Source: Bacteroides finegoldii DSM 17565
GTDB lineage: Bacteria > Bacteroidota > Bacteroidia > Bacteroidales > Bacteroidaceae
Direction of reading: 5' to 3'
DNA length: 64,000 nucleotides
Assembly: GCF_000156195.1 (NCBI RefSeq)
Contig: NZ_GG688327.1
Location: forward strand, 752 to 64,751
The stretch's first letter is position 1, and each line of letters starts with the position of its first letter. The notes under the pieces are model-generated. The model was not told the origin of the DNA. It did not search any database and saw only the letters and a list, made by a program, of their open reading frames with translations. A program made the position numbers and the translations under genes. Of this stretch, positions 36,716 through 45,437 are shown piece after piece.

Positions 36716-36883
36716 CATTGGTAATCAGCAGTTGTTAAAACAAAGGGCACGAATAATGTAACAATTAGAATAATATTTGAAACAGATTAAAAAACAACGG
36801 TTACACATAGATATAGAACAGAAACAAATCTTATAATCAGACAGTTTCTAATTATACTTCAAACTTTACCAATATACCCACAA

Positions 36884-37900
36884 TCAGAATTCCACCAAGA
36901 TACGGAATACCTTCCCCGGGTTAGCCGCCCATTCTTGCATAGCTTCTAAAGCTCCTTCAGGTTTGGCAACTTTCGAGATCAACTCTTCTACCGGACAATT
37001 TCCTTCTTTCATATAATTGATGACTGCACGGAAGTCTGTCGGCAAGGCATTTCTAGAACCACGAATATCCAGTTCTTTCTGAACAAAGAGTTTCGTTTGG
37101 AAAGCAACTTCACTTTTAGCGTAGCCGATACAAATCACCCGTCCTGTGAAACCGACTTCATCCACTGCCATTACATAAGTCACGGGACTACCAACAGCTT
37201 CAATCACGACATCAGCACCCAGTCCTTCCGTAATCTCCTGCATCCGTTCGTGCACATTTTCTGTCTTGGAGTTAATCACATAAGAGGCACCTACCTTTTT
37301 CGCCAGTTCCAGCTTTTCATCGTCCAAGTCGACAGCGATTACCGTTGCACCTCTCAAAGCAGCACGCACAATGGCACCGATGCCAATCATACCACAGCCA
37401 ATCACCATCACAAACTCGTTGTCGATCACCTGTGCACGAGATACGGCATGAAATCCGACACTCATCGGCTCAATCAACGCACAGTCACGAGAAGAAATAT
37501 TGCCAGCTGGAATAATCTTTGTCCAAGGCAATACAGCATATTCGCACATCACTCCATTGCGTTGCACACCTAATGTTTCATTATGTTCGCAGGCATTAAC
37601 ACGACCATTGCGACAAGAAGCACATTTTCCACAGTTGGTATATGGATTCAAGGTCACATTCATGCCTTTCTCAAAACCTGCCGGAACATCCGGACCGATT
37701 TCCTCAATGACTGCTCCTACTTCGTGTCCCGGTATCACAGGTAATTTCACCATCGGATTTTTGCCCAGGAATGTGTTCAAGTCGGAACCACAAAAACCAA
37801 CATACTTGATTCTTACTAATACTTCACCGGCTCCAACGACCGGTTTTTCCAGTTCAACCACCTTCATTTCGGAGGGATTGATAATTTGAACTGCTTTCAT
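36884..37900 (-). CDS. Zinc-dependent L-galactonate dehydrogenase (MDR family)
   Basis: A 338-residue medium-chain dehydrogenase. Catalytic zinc ligands are at Cys37 and His59-Glu60, and structural zinc ligands at Cys90, Cys93, Cys96 and Cys104. The NAD-binding Gly-Cys-Gly-Met-Ile-Gly motif lies near 168-173. Gene order (aldo/keto reductase, lactonase, permease, zinc dehydrogenase) equals the L-galactose pathway described in Bacteroides vulgatus (Bvu0219-Bvu0222, from memory), where this enzyme oxidises L-galactonate to D-tagaturonate. It is the last gene of the operon, 26 bp after the permease. Confidence 0.85.
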   Translation of the reverse strand: MKAVQIINPSEMKVVELEKPVVGAGEVLVRIKYVGFCGSDLNTFLGKNPMVKLPVIPGHEVGAVIEEIGPDVPAGFEKGMNVTLNPYTNCGKCASCRNGRVNACEHNETLGVQRNGVMCEYAVLPWTKIIPAGNISSRDCALIEPMSVGFHAVSRAQVIDNEFVMVIGCGMIGIGAIVRAALRGATVIAVDLDDEKLELAKKVGASYVINSKTENVHERMQEITEGLGADVVIEAVGSPVTYVMAVDEVGFTGRVICIGYAKSEVAFQTKLFVQKELDIRGSRNALPTDFRAVINYMKEGNCPVEELISKVAKPEGALEAMQEWAANPGKVFRILVEF

Positions 37901-37926
37901 TTGATATGTATTTGATAATAAATTTA

Positions 37927-39195
37927 TTAATCGATTACTTTATAACCTTTCCATCCGTAATAGGCACAGAAAACAAAACAAATCATCGGCACGCCATACG
38001 CGATATAATAGATGTTCTCGTTAATATGCATGAAATAAGCCGTCAACTGCGGGAGACAGGCATTACCAACGATCGCCATTACAAGAAAGGCCGAGCCGCT
38101 CTTCGTCTGATTTCCAAGTCCTTTTAAAGCCAATGAGAATTGAGTAGGATACATGATAGACATAAAGAACGAGATAGCCAGCATCGCATATAGTCCGATC
38201 ATTCCTCCCCATATCATCACCACTCCACACAGGAGGATATTCATCAGGGCATAGATCAACAGCATATCTTGAGGACGGAATTTCACCATCAAGCCTGTAC
38301 CAATCCAACGTCCCAAAAGAAAAGCCAACATATAGAGTCCGAAGAAAGTGGTAGCGGTATCTTCCGGCAATCCCGCATAGGTGCAGCAATAGACCAGGAA
38401 AAGGCTGTTGATGGCTGTCTGCCCTCCATTATAGAAGAATTGCGCAATCACTCCCCAACGAAGATGCGAGTGTTTTAATACTCCGAAGTCTATCAGTTTT
38501 TCTTTCTTGCCATCAGCCGTCACTGCATCTGAAGAAGCAGTTTCATCTCCAATCTTCGGCAACTTTGAAAAGACAAATACAACGGCTATGGCAATGAGTA
38601 GTAACGCCAATATCAGGTAAGGAAGTTTCATGGCATCCGTTTCCAGTTGGATATAGGCTTGCCAACCACCCGGATAATCTACAGGAAGCGTTTCCCGTGT
38701 GTAATGATTCCCACTAAGGATAAGTTTGCTTAGGAACATGGCGGCAATGAAAGCTCCGAGCCCGTTGAAGGACTGCGCCAGATTTAATCGGCGGGGAGCC
38801 GTTTCAGAGGCACCCAGCACTGTTACATACGGATTGGCAGCCGTCTCCAGAAAGCACATTCCGGTGGCAATGATAAAAAAGATGCAAAGGTAAGCCCAAT
38901 ATTCTTTCAGTATGGCAGCAGGGAAAAAGAGCAGCCCCCCGATAGCGGCCAGGATAAGTCCGAATATAATTCCTGCTTTATAGCTGTATCGTTTCATGAA
39001 CATAGCTATCGGAATAGGAAAAATGAAGTAGGCAAGCCAATAGGCTGTCTCTGTAAAAGAAGCCTCAAAGGTATTCAGCTCGCAGGTCTTCATCAATTGC
39101 CGGATCATTGTAGGAAGCAGATTGCTGCTTATCGCCCACAAGAAGAAAAGGCAGAAAACCAAAGCTAAAGGTATTGTATATGTATTCTTTTTCAT
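37927..39195 (-). CDS. FucP-type sugar:H+ symporter, probable L-galactose permease
   Basis: A 422-residue MFS protein with twelve membrane segments and the FucP/GluP family pattern: Phe-Phe-Leu-Trp-Ala-Ile-Ser near 17-23 and Glu-Thr-Ala-Ala-Asn-Pro-Tyr-Val near 117-124. FucP takes up L-fucose, the 6-deoxy form of L-galactose, so import of L-galactose fits structure and context. It lies between the lactonase and dehydrogenase genes of the L-galactose operon. Confidence 0.87.
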   Translation of the reverse strand: MKKNTYTIPLALVFCLFFLWAISSNLLPTMIRQLMKTCELNTFEASFTETAYWLAYFIFPIPIAMFMKRYSYKAGIIFGLILAAIGGLLFFPAAILKEYWAYLCIFFIIATGMCFLETAANPYVTVLGASETAPRRLNLAQSFNGLGAFIAAMFLSKLILSGNHYTRETLPVDYPGGWQAYIQLETDAMKLPYLILALLLIAIAVVFVFSKLPKIGDETASSDAVTADGKKEKLIDFGVLKHSHLRWGVIAQFFYNGGQTAINSLFLVYCCTYAGLPEDTATTFFGLYMLAFLLGRWIGTGLMVKFRPQDMLLIYALMNILLCGVVMIWGGMIGLYAMLAISFFMSIMYPTQFSLALKGLGNQTKSGSAFLVMAIVGNACLPQLTAYFMHINENIYYIAYGVPMICFVFCAYYGWKGYKVID

Positions 39196-39233
39196 GGCAT
39201 GAATATAGTTTTACGATAAGGTTGTTTTCTCAA

Positions 39234-40157
39234 TCATTCGGACATATTCTTGATGTAAGGAAGCACGGGGAGATCTGTAAATCCATAGAAATTCCGGGCA
39301 TTCTCTCCTAAAAAGAGTCTTTTATCCTCTTCCGTCAATTCGGAAGACTTCACCACAAAATCATAAGACATTTTGTAGGTGATCGCTGTGATGGTACGCG
39401 GATAATCCGAGCCCCACATCAGTTTTTCCATGCCCACCAGCTCTGCCGCTTCACGGATGGCTTTTATCGCTCCTTTAAAAGGATAGAACTCGTCATTGAA
39501 AAGCCAGGTAATTCCACCGGATTCAATCATCACATTGGAATGACGCGCCAGACGGATTTGCTCTTTCCAGTCGGGGCGAGTCACCATTCCGAAGTGCCCG
39601 ATAGCTATCCGCAAATCCGGACATTCCTGAACAATCTCCTCCATTTCAGGAACCTGTGTGGCTCCGTCGGCTAGATCAATAGAAAGCAGAATGTCCTCAT
39701 CTTCCATATAATGGAACATTTCCATCATCTCTTCGCTGTTCAGCATCACCCTTCCTTCTTTCAGCAAAAGACGATGGGCAGGAATCTTGATGGCTTTAAA
39801 ACCTTTTGCGATCAGCTCTTTTGCCTGTTCCAGAAATCCCGGTTTACGAAATTCGCACATACCGCAAATAAAGAAACGACCGGGATAACGGGAAACGACT
39901 TCCGACAAATAATCATTCTGAATACCATCAATAAATTCTTGAGTGATAACAGCGGCAGATACTTGTGCATAGTCCATATTCGAAAGAAAGACTTCCGCAC
40001 TATTCACCCCGTCTATCATAAAAGGAGGAACCATCTGGCGAATCTCTCCCATAAATTCCGAACGTCCGTTTTCCAACGTACGAATAGGCAGTCCGTCTAC
40101 GACCGTATCTTGCCGTAGCCATAAATGAGCATGTGCATCAATGATTGTGTAGTCCAT
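39234..40157 (-). CDS. Amidohydrolase-family sugar lactonase, probable L-galactono-1,5-lactonase
   Basis: A 307-residue COG3618-type amidohydrolase. The N-terminal Asp-Ala-His-Ala-His (8-12), a Gly-His-Phe-Gly motif near 192 and Trp-Gly-Ser-Asp-Tyr-Pro near 247 provide the metal and catalytic positions. Family members hydrolyse L-fucono- and L-galactono-lactones. It sits between the AKR and permease genes, matching its place in the known L-galactose pathway. L-fuconolactone is the main alternative substrate. Confidence 0.87.
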   Translation of the reverse strand: MDYTIIDAHAHLWLRQDTVVDGLPIRTLENGRSEFMGEIRQMVPPFMIDGVNSAEVFLSNMDYAQVSAAVITQEFIDGIQNDYLSEVVSRYPGRFFICGMCEFRKPGFLEQAKELIAKGFKAIKIPAHRLLLKEGRVMLNSEEMMEMFHYMEDEDILLSIDLADGATQVPEMEEIVQECPDLRIAIGHFGMVTRPDWKEQIRLARHSNVMIESGGITWLFNDEFYPFKGAIKAIREAAELVGMEKLMWGSDYPRTITAITYKMSYDFVVKSSELTEEDKRLFLGENARNFYGFTDLPVLPYIKNMSE

Positions 40158-40172
40158 ACCAACAAGTTCGTT

Positions 40173-41105
40173 TTATGAGTTTGCCCAGCTTACACGTTTC
40201 TGTTCTCCGATAATCTCCTGAACTTCCCGAACGAGCTCCCAATCAATCGGTTCTTCAATGAAAGCGATATTCTTTTTCACATTCTCCGGGTTGGTTGTAC
40301 TGAACAGGGTGGTGGCAATACGGGGATTGCTGACAGAGAACTGCATAGCCAGTTTTTCAATCGGACAGTTCTTGGCTTTGCAGTGTTCCACTGCTTTACG
40401 GCAGGCTTCTACCAACGATTGGGGAGCCGGATGCCAGGCAGGAACACCACGTTCGCTCAACAGTCCCATCGAAAGCGGAGAAGCATTAATCACACCGATT
40501 CCTTTGGATTCAAAATAGTCCAGAAAATCCACTAACTTATCATCGCACAGACAATAATGGCAAAAATTGAGAATGGACTCGACTGTGCCGATTGGCGAGT
40601 GGTCGATTACCCATTTCAGATTCTCCAACTGTAAATCTGTGATTCCGACATGGCCTACCACCCCTTTCTCACGCAGTGCTACTAAGGCAGGCAATGTTTC
40701 ATTAACAATCTGATTCAAATCGGCAAATTCAATATCGTGTACATTTATCAAATCGATAAACTCTATATGCAAGCGTTCCATACTCTCGTAAACACTCTCA
40801 GTTACCCGTTTGGCTGAGTAATCCCATGTGTTCACTCCATCTTTTCCATAACGCCCTACTTTGGTAGAAAGATAATAACGGTCGCGCGGAAGCTCTTTCA
40901 ACGCTTTTCCTAGCACGGTCTCCGCTTTATAATGTCCGTAATAAGGAGAGACATCTATAAAATTCATTCCCGATTCAACGGCGGTAAATACCGCTTGAAT
41001 GCCTTCTTGTTCTTTTAAATCATGGAAAACTCCTCCTAAGGAAGAGGCTCCGAAACTAAGGGATGACACTTTCATCCCTGTCTTTCCGATTTCATGGTAT
41101 TGCAT
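40173..41105 (-). CDS. Aldo/keto reductase, probable L-galactose dehydrogenase
   Basis: From the start at 41105 the protein has 310 residues, normal for this branch. The catalytic tetrad is visible as Asp and Tyr in Phe-Ile-Asp-Val-Ser-Pro-Tyr-Tyr-Gly, Lys in Ser-Thr-Lys-Val-Gly, and His in Asn-Val-His-Asp. It would oxidise L-galactose to L-galactono-1,5-lactone with NAD. The upstream start at 41189 would add 28 residues unlike the family and would lie upstream of the probable -7 element. It is the first gene of the L-galactose operon. Confidence 0.87.
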   Translation of the reverse strand: MQYHEIGKTGMKVSSLSFGASSLGGVFHDLKEQEGIQAVFTAVESGMNFIDVSPYYGHYKAETVLGKALKELPRDRYYLSTKVGRYGKDGVNTWDYSAKRVTESVYESMERLHIEFIDLINVHDIEFADLNQIVNETLPALVALREKGVVGHVGITDLQLENLKWVIDHSPIGTVESILNFCHYCLCDDKLVDFLDYFESKGIGVINASPLSMGLLSERGVPAWHPAPQSLVEACRKAVEHCKAKNCPIEKLAMQFSVSNPRIATTLFSTTNPENVKKNIAFIEEPIDWELVREVQEIIGEQKRVSWANS

Positions 41106-41136
41106 ACTTCTTGGTTTTAAATAGTTTTGTATGCGA

Positions 41137-41144
41137 CAAAAATA
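41137..41144 (-). promoter_or_regulatory. Putative -7 element for the L-galactose operon
   Basis: The minus strand reads TATTTTTG, 31 bp before the AKR start at 41105. It supports the shorter start. Confidence 0.42.
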
Positions 41145-41197
41145 GGTCAGGAATGATTTCCGTATAGCGGTAAAGCCACTAAAAAGCAACGTAATGG

Positions 41198-41207
41198 TTT
41201 ACGTAAA
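41198..41207. promoter_or_regulatory. Candidate LacI-family operator
   Basis: TTTACGTAAA is a perfect 10-bp palindrome between the divergent AKR and lacI-type genes, about 54 bp upstream of the AKR -7 element and about 40 bp upstream of a weak -7-like TTTCTTTG (41248-41255) for the regulator. LacI-family operators are A/T-flanked palindromes with a central CG, which fits. Confidence 0.45.
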
Positions 41208-41283
41208 AAATATTGTTTCAGATATGCGTATTTATCCGGGAATGTACTTTCTTTGTAAAAGAATCAAAGTAAAAGACCTTCAA

Positions 41284-42321
41284 ATGAAATACCGGAAACA
41301 TACTTCACTCAAAGATCTCGCTCAAGCATTGGGAGTATCGATTCCCACTGTATCCAGAGCCCTGAAAGACAGCCCGGAAATCAGCCGTGAGCTCTGCGCC
41401 AAGGCTAAGGAACTGGCAAAAGAAATGAATTACCGTCCCAATCCTTTTGCCATGAGTTTACGGAAAAATGCCCCGCGTATCATCGGAGTGATTGTTCCGG
41501 ATATCGTAACTCATTTCTTCGCCTCTATCTTGAACGGTATAGAAAATATGGCTATCGCCAACGGATATTTTGTGATTATCACTACATCGCATGAGTCATA
41601 CGAGCATGAGAAACGGAACGTTGAGAACCTGGTAAATATGCGTGTGGAAGGTATCATCGCCTGCTTATCACAGGAGACTACGGACTATTCCCATTTTGCA
41701 ACACTAAAAGATATCAATATGCCGCTTATTCTATTTGATCGTGTTTGTCTGACGGAACAGTTTTCTTCGGTTGTTGCGGACGGTGTGCAATCCGCTCAAA
41801 TGGCAACACAACATTTTCTGGATAATGGAAGCAAACGGGTAGCGTTTATAGGTGGAGCGAATCATCTGGACATCGTAAAGAAAAGAAAGCATGGTTATCT
41901 GGAAGCTCTACGTGACAACCGGATTCCCATCGAGAAAGAGTTGGTCGTCTGCCGGAAGATTGATTACGAGGAGGGTAAAATTGCCACAGAGACCTTGCTG
42001 TCGCTTCCTCAGCCTCCTGATGCCATACTTGCCATGAATGATACCTTAGCTTTTGCCGCTATGGAAGTTATCAAAAAACATGGACTGCGTATACCGGACG
42101 ACATTGCCATCATCGGATATACGGACGAACAACACGCCAATTACGTAGAGCCTAAATTATCGGCTGTGTCTCATCAAACTTATAAAATGGGAGAAACTGC
42201 CTGCCGGTTGTTGATTGAGCAGATTAAAGGGGATAAGGCTGTCAAGCAAGTGGTCATTCCGACTCATTTACAGGTGAGAGAAAGTAGTATAAAATCAAAT
42301 AAGGTGTTGTATCCCTTATGA
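41284..42321 (+). CDS. LacI-family transcriptional regulator
   Basis: From the ATG at 41284 the protein has 345 residues. The N-terminal helix-turn-helix is typical (Ser-Leu-Lys-Asp-Leu-Ala ... Ser-Ile-Pro-Thr-Val-Ser-Arg-Ala-Leu, about residues 7-25), followed by a periplasmic-binding-protein-like sensor domain (60-340). It is divergent from the L-galactose operon and probably represses it, released by L-galactose or an intermediate. The upstream start at 41194 would put 30 unlikely residues before the HTH and overlap the candidate operator. The last codons lie in a terminator hairpin. Confidence 0.9.
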   Translation: MKYRKHTSLKDLAQALGVSIPTVSRALKDSPEISRELCAKAKELAKEMNYRPNPFAMSLRKNAPRIIGVIVPDIVTHFFASILNGIENMAIANGYFVIITTSHESYEHEKRNVENLVNMRVEGIIACLSQETTDYSHFATLKDINMPLILFDRVCLTEQFSSVVADGVQSAQMATQHFLDNGSKRVAFIGGANHLDIVKKRKHGYLEALRDNRIPIEKELVVCRKIDYEEGKIATETLLSLPQPPDAILAMNDTLAFAAMEVIKKHGLRIPDDIAIIGYTDEQHANYVEPKLSAVSHQTYKMGETACRLLIEQIKGDKAVKQVVIPTHLQVRESSIKSNKVLYPL

Positions 42322-42340
42322 CCAACACCTTATTTATTTT
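42298..42340. terminator. Terminator hairpin overlapping the end of the LacI-type gene
   Basis: A perfect 12-bp stem (42298-42309 with 42323-42334) with a 13-nt loop is followed by a T-rich stretch. The TGA stop codon (42319-42321) lies in the loop, so the last codons of the regulator form the left stem. On the other strand it may also end the glyS-FKBP transcript. Confidence 0.7.
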
Positions 42341-42357
42341 CCTTATTCTTGAGAAGA

Positions 42358-42933
42358 TTATCGTTCTACAATCTTATCCAATTTTACATCATAGACTAGT
42401 GCCGAATAAGCCTGTAAAGAACCATCGCTACCTGTACCGGAACCATATCCACTCTGGTAAGGAATATACAAAGTCCAAAATTCTCCTTCTGCCATTTCAG
42501 TTAGCGTATACCCCCAGCCTGAGATCACTTCATTCAATAAGAATTCCGAAGGCACATCAAACTCGTCAGGCTCTGTTCCTGCAAAATTCTGTTGAACAAC
42601 GTCACCATTAAAATAAGACATACGATAATATGCACTTACCTTAGAAGTATATACAGGTTTATCGTCATCCTTCACGCCGTCTCTGGAAATTCTTTTCTTG
42701 GCATATATTGTCTGCCCATTCGTCAAATCCGTAAAAGGATAAAGTCTCTCTTTTTCATCCGTGACTGTTATGCTGCCATTTTGTTGTCCAGCATACACAT
42801 TGGCTATTGAATCAATAAAAGCCTCACTACGCGCACGCCAATTGTCATAACGTCCGGTCTCTTCCGTTTCGCTACAAGCGGTAAACGTCAAAGCCAACAA
42901 TACTAAGGAGAATAAATAGATCTTTTTACTCAT
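42358..42933 (-). CDS. FKBP-type peptidyl-prolyl isomerase-like lipoprotein
   Basis: A 191-residue predicted lipoprotein (Cys20 after a hydrophobic signal). The C-terminal half (about 95-190) matches the FKBP fold, with a Val-Ile-Ser-Gly-Trp motif near 137 and Leu-Tyr-Ile-Pro near 157. It would fold proteins at the periplasmic face of a membrane; activity is not certain. It lies 11 bp after glyS and probably shares its transcript. Confidence 0.8.
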   Translation of the reverse strand: MSKKIYLFSLVLLALTFTACSETEETGRYDNWRARSEAFIDSIANVYAGQQNGSITVTDEKERLYPFTDLTNGQTIYAKKRISRDGVKDDDKPVYTSKVSAYYRMSYFNGDVVQQNFAGTEPDEFDVPSEFLLNEVISGWGYTLTEMAEGEFWTLYIPYQSGYGSGTGSDGSLQAYSALVYDVKLDKIVER

Positions 42934-42944
42934 TCGTCAAAGGT

Positions 42945-44486
42945 TTATTGTAAAGTTTTCAATAGAGAAGTGATGCTTACTCTGTCTGCGATGATATTAT
43001 TCAGTTCAGAGATAGCGACACGCTCCTGCTGCATGGTATCACGGTTACGCAATGTCACACAGTTATCTTCTAATGTCTGATGATCGACCGTCACACAGTA
43101 CGGAGTACCAATAGCATCCTGACGGCGATAACGCTTACCGATGCTATCTTTTTCATCATACTGACAATGGAAATGGAATTTCAAGTTATCAATAATCTCA
43201 CGAGCTTTTTCAGGCAGACCATCTTTCTTTACCAACGGCATAACCGCCAGTTTCACCGGAGCCAGAGCAGCAGGCAATTTCAGAACCACACGGCTTTCAC
43301 CATTTTCCAATTGCTCTTCGCAATAAGATGCGCTCATGATGCTAAGGAACATACGGTCAACACCGATAGAAGTTTCGATTACATACGGAGTATAAGACTC
43401 GTTCAGTTCCGGATCGAAATATTTGATGCTCTTGCCGGAGAACTTCTCATGTTGAGACAAGTCGAAGTTAGTACGAGAGTGGATACCTTCCACTTCTTTG
43501 AATCCGAACGGCATCAGGAATTCGATATCAGTAGCGGCATTTGCGTAGTGAGCTAGTTTATCGTGATCGTGATAACGATAGCTTGCATCACCGAAGCCAA
43601 GAGCTTTATGCCATTTCAAACGGATTTCTTTCCATTTCTTGAACCAGTCAAGCTCTGTTCCCGGTTTTACGAAGAACTGCATTTCCATCTGTTCGAACTC
43701 ACGCATACGGAAGATGAACTGACGGGCAACGATTTCGTTACGGAAAGCCTTACCAATCTGTGCAATACCGAAAGGAACTTTCATACGACCTGTTTTCTGT
43801 ACATTCAGGTAGTTTACGAAAATACCCTGTGCAGTTTCCGGACGCAGATAAATTTTCATAGAGCCATCGGCCGTAGAACCCATTTCGGTAGAGAACATCA
43901 GATTGAACTGACGAACTTCTGTCCAGTTCTTAGTACCGGAGATCGGGCATACGATTTCTTCATCAATGATAATCTGGCGGAGTTCTTCCAAATTGTTATC
44001 ATTCAAAGCTTTTGAAAAGCGAGTATGAAGTGCATCTCGCTTAGCCTGATGTTCCAGTACACGTCCGTTAGTAGAACGGAACTGAGCCTCATCAAACGCT
44101 TCACCGAACTTCTTGGCAGCTTTCGCTACTTCTTTATTGATTTTATCGTCATACTTTGCCAACTGATCTTCAATCAGTACATCGGCACGATAACGTTTCT
44201 TAGAGTCTTTATTGTCAATCAAAGGGTCATTGAATGCGTCTACGTGTCCGGAAGCCTTCCAGATAGTAGGGTGCATAAAGATGGCAGAGTCGATACCGAC
44301 AATGTTTTCGTGCAACAGCACCATGCTGTCCCACCAATATTTCTTAATGTTGTTCTTCAATTCAACGCCCATCTGACCGTAGTCATACACAGCGCCTAGT
44401 CCGTCGTAGATATCGCTCGAAGGAAATACGAAACCGTACTCTTTACAATGCGATACAAGCTTCTTAAAAACGTCTTCTTGTGCCAT
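42945..44486 (-). CDS. glyS: Glycyl-tRNA synthetase (dimeric GlyQS type)
   Basis: A 513-residue class II synthetase with an N-terminal Phe-Val-Phe-Pro-Ser-Ser-Asp-Ile-Tyr motif, motif 2 in Phe-Arg-Met-Arg-Glu-Phe-Glu-Gln near 262, motif 3 near 370, and a C-terminal anticodon-binding domain. This single-chain form differs from the alpha2beta2 enzyme of many Gram-negatives. It charges tRNA-Gly with glycine. It is the first gene of a pair with the FKBP lipoprotein. Confidence 0.96.
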   Translation of the reverse strand: MAQEDVFKKLVSHCKEYGFVFPSSDIYDGLGAVYDYGQMGVELKNNIKKYWWDSMVLLHENIVGIDSAIFMHPTIWKASGHVDAFNDPLIDNKDSKKRYRADVLIEDQLAKYDDKINKEVAKAAKKFGEAFDEAQFRSTNGRVLEHQAKRDALHTRFSKALNDNNLEELRQIIIDEEIVCPISGTKNWTEVRQFNLMFSTEMGSTADGSMKIYLRPETAQGIFVNYLNVQKTGRMKVPFGIAQIGKAFRNEIVARQFIFRMREFEQMEMQFFVKPGTELDWFKKWKEIRLKWHKALGFGDASYRYHDHDKLAHYANAATDIEFLMPFGFKEVEGIHSRTNFDLSQHEKFSGKSIKYFDPELNESYTPYVIETSIGVDRMFLSIMSASYCEEQLENGESRVVLKLPAALAPVKLAVMPLVKKDGLPEKAREIIDNLKFHFHCQYDEKDSIGKRYRRQDAIGTPYCVTVDHQTLEDNCVTLRNRDTMQQERVAISELNNIIADRVSITSLLKTLQ

Positions 44487-44538
44487 TTTCTTTTCTATAT
44501 CTATTAATTTGAATTTGCTTTTTTCGTAAAAAGTGCCA

Positions 44539-44546
44539 CAAAGATA
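44539..44546 (-). promoter_or_regulatory. Putative -7 element for glyS
   Basis: The minus strand reads TATCTTTG, 52 bp before the glyS start codon. No clear -33 element is found. Confidence 0.45.
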
Positions 44547-44589
44547 GGGATTTATCTTATAAATAAGACAGAGAGGGTATTAATTTATC

Positions 44590-45096
44590 TTATTCCTGAA
44601 CTTCTTCCTCGATTTCCGGTGCCACCATACGGTCATATTCTTCCCGCTCCTGCTCCCGGTCCGCTTTCTTCATTTCTTTGGTCAGCATCTCTTCAGGCAT
44701 ATACAGATTAAAAGGAATACGCATGCATTTCATTTTTTTCACTTCCCGGCTAAATTCAGGACAAGCCACGAAATAGACACGTGAAACGGACACCTTTCCC
44801 GGAGTTACCTGTTCGGGACGTTCAAATCCCGGACTGGTCAGTGATGTATGGAATGTGCCAAGTCCTTCGATAGTAACCGGCTGTCCGATAGACAACAGAC
44901 TACGGATAGCATCAACCATTTCCGTCAATATACCATCTATCTGCCCGCGATGAAATCCACTCCGTTTTTCCATGTACTCGGCAAATTCTCTATTCCGAAT
45001 CGGATCTATCAGTTTTTTGGGTACACCATACCATAATTCTTTTCTTTCTCCCGATGTTAAATCGGCTTTCTTTCTCACTACATAAGGCACTGCCAT
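44590..45096 (-). CDS. HU-family (HU-HIG type) DNA-binding protein
   Basis: A 168-residue protein. Residues 1-125 fit the HU-HIG fold of Bacteroidetes, with Arg-Lys-Lys near the N-terminus, the Ile-Glu-Gly-Leu-Gly-Thr-Phe motif near 78-84 typical of HU proteins, and an acidic, Glu-rich C-terminal tail. It should bend or wrap DNA. A good Shine-Dalgarno (AAGGAG on the minus strand at 45110-45105) lies 8 nt before the start, unusual in this genome. A four-copy palindrome array and a -7 element lie just upstream. Confidence 0.86.
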   Translation of the reverse strand: MAVPYVVRKKADLTSGERKELWYGVPKKLIDPIRNREFAEYMEKRSGFHRGQIDGILTEMVDAIRSLLSIGQPVTIEGLGTFHTSLTSPGFERPEQVTPGKVSVSRVYFVACPEFSREVKKMKCMRIPFNLYMPEEMLTKEMKKADREQEREEYDRMVAPEIEEEVQE

Positions 45097-45139
45097 CGTT
45101 TATACTCCTTTCTTTTTTCGTTTATACTCGCGTTCTATT

Positions 45140-45224
45140 TGACACCCGGGTGTCAACACCATTGAGACCCGGGTGTCAAACATACCAACACCCGGGTGTC
45201 AGTGCTCATGAGACCCGGGTGTCA
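45140..45224. repeat. Four-copy 16-bp palindrome array with exact 23-bp period
   Basis: Copies start at 45140, 45163, 45186 and 45209. The first is a perfect palindrome, TGACACCCGGGTGTCA; copies 2 and 4 read TGAGACCCGGGTGTCA and copy 3 reads CAACACCCGGGTGTCA. The spacers are each 7 nt and unlike one another. The array lies between the divergent HU-like and topoisomerase IV subunit A genes. The other sequence in this gap (45097-45437) is A/T-rich with promoter-like motifs. Confidence 0.92.
45177..45184 (-). promoter_or_regulatory. Putative HU -7 element inside the palindrome array
   Basis: The minus strand reads TATGTTTG, fitting TAnnTTTG, in the spacer between palindromes 2 and 3 and 81 bp before the HU start. 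If real, palindrome binding would block or activate this promoter. Confidence 0.38.
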
Positions 45225-45390
45225 GATAAGTGTTGGCTGCAACAAAATTAAGTCTTTATTATAGGAAATCAAAGTTTTCTTATATATTTGTACCATCCCT
45301 ACAATAACTAAAGAAAAAGAATAAGTCAATTTATACCCTTTTAACATTCGGAATATCCCCCTTTCTTTTCCGAAATCTCTTTTATTTTTG

Positions 45391-45398
45391 TATTTTTG
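45391..45398 (+). promoter_or_regulatory. Putative -7 element for topoisomerase IV subunit A
   Basis: TATTTTTG at 45391-45398 follows a second TATTTTTG at 45383-45390; another TATATTTG lies at 45283-45290. Transcription from 45391 would start near 45405, which favours the start codon at 45438. Confidence 0.42.
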
Positions 45399-45437
45399 CC
45401 TGCGTATGCGTTAAAATATTATAGTATATACGAATTT

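Noticed and set aside
41106..41189. 28-residue N-terminal extension of the aldo/keto reductase
   Set aside because: It would start upstream of the probable -7 element, and the family begins at the Met of 41105.
45140..45224. Possible small CRISPR array
   Set aside because: Repeats are 16 bp and palindromic, spacers only 7 nt, and there are no cas genes. An operator or intergenic repeat explains it better.
45396..45437. Longer start of topoisomerase IV subunit A
   Set aside because: It overlaps the likely promoter TATTTTTG and adds 14 residues unlike ParC.
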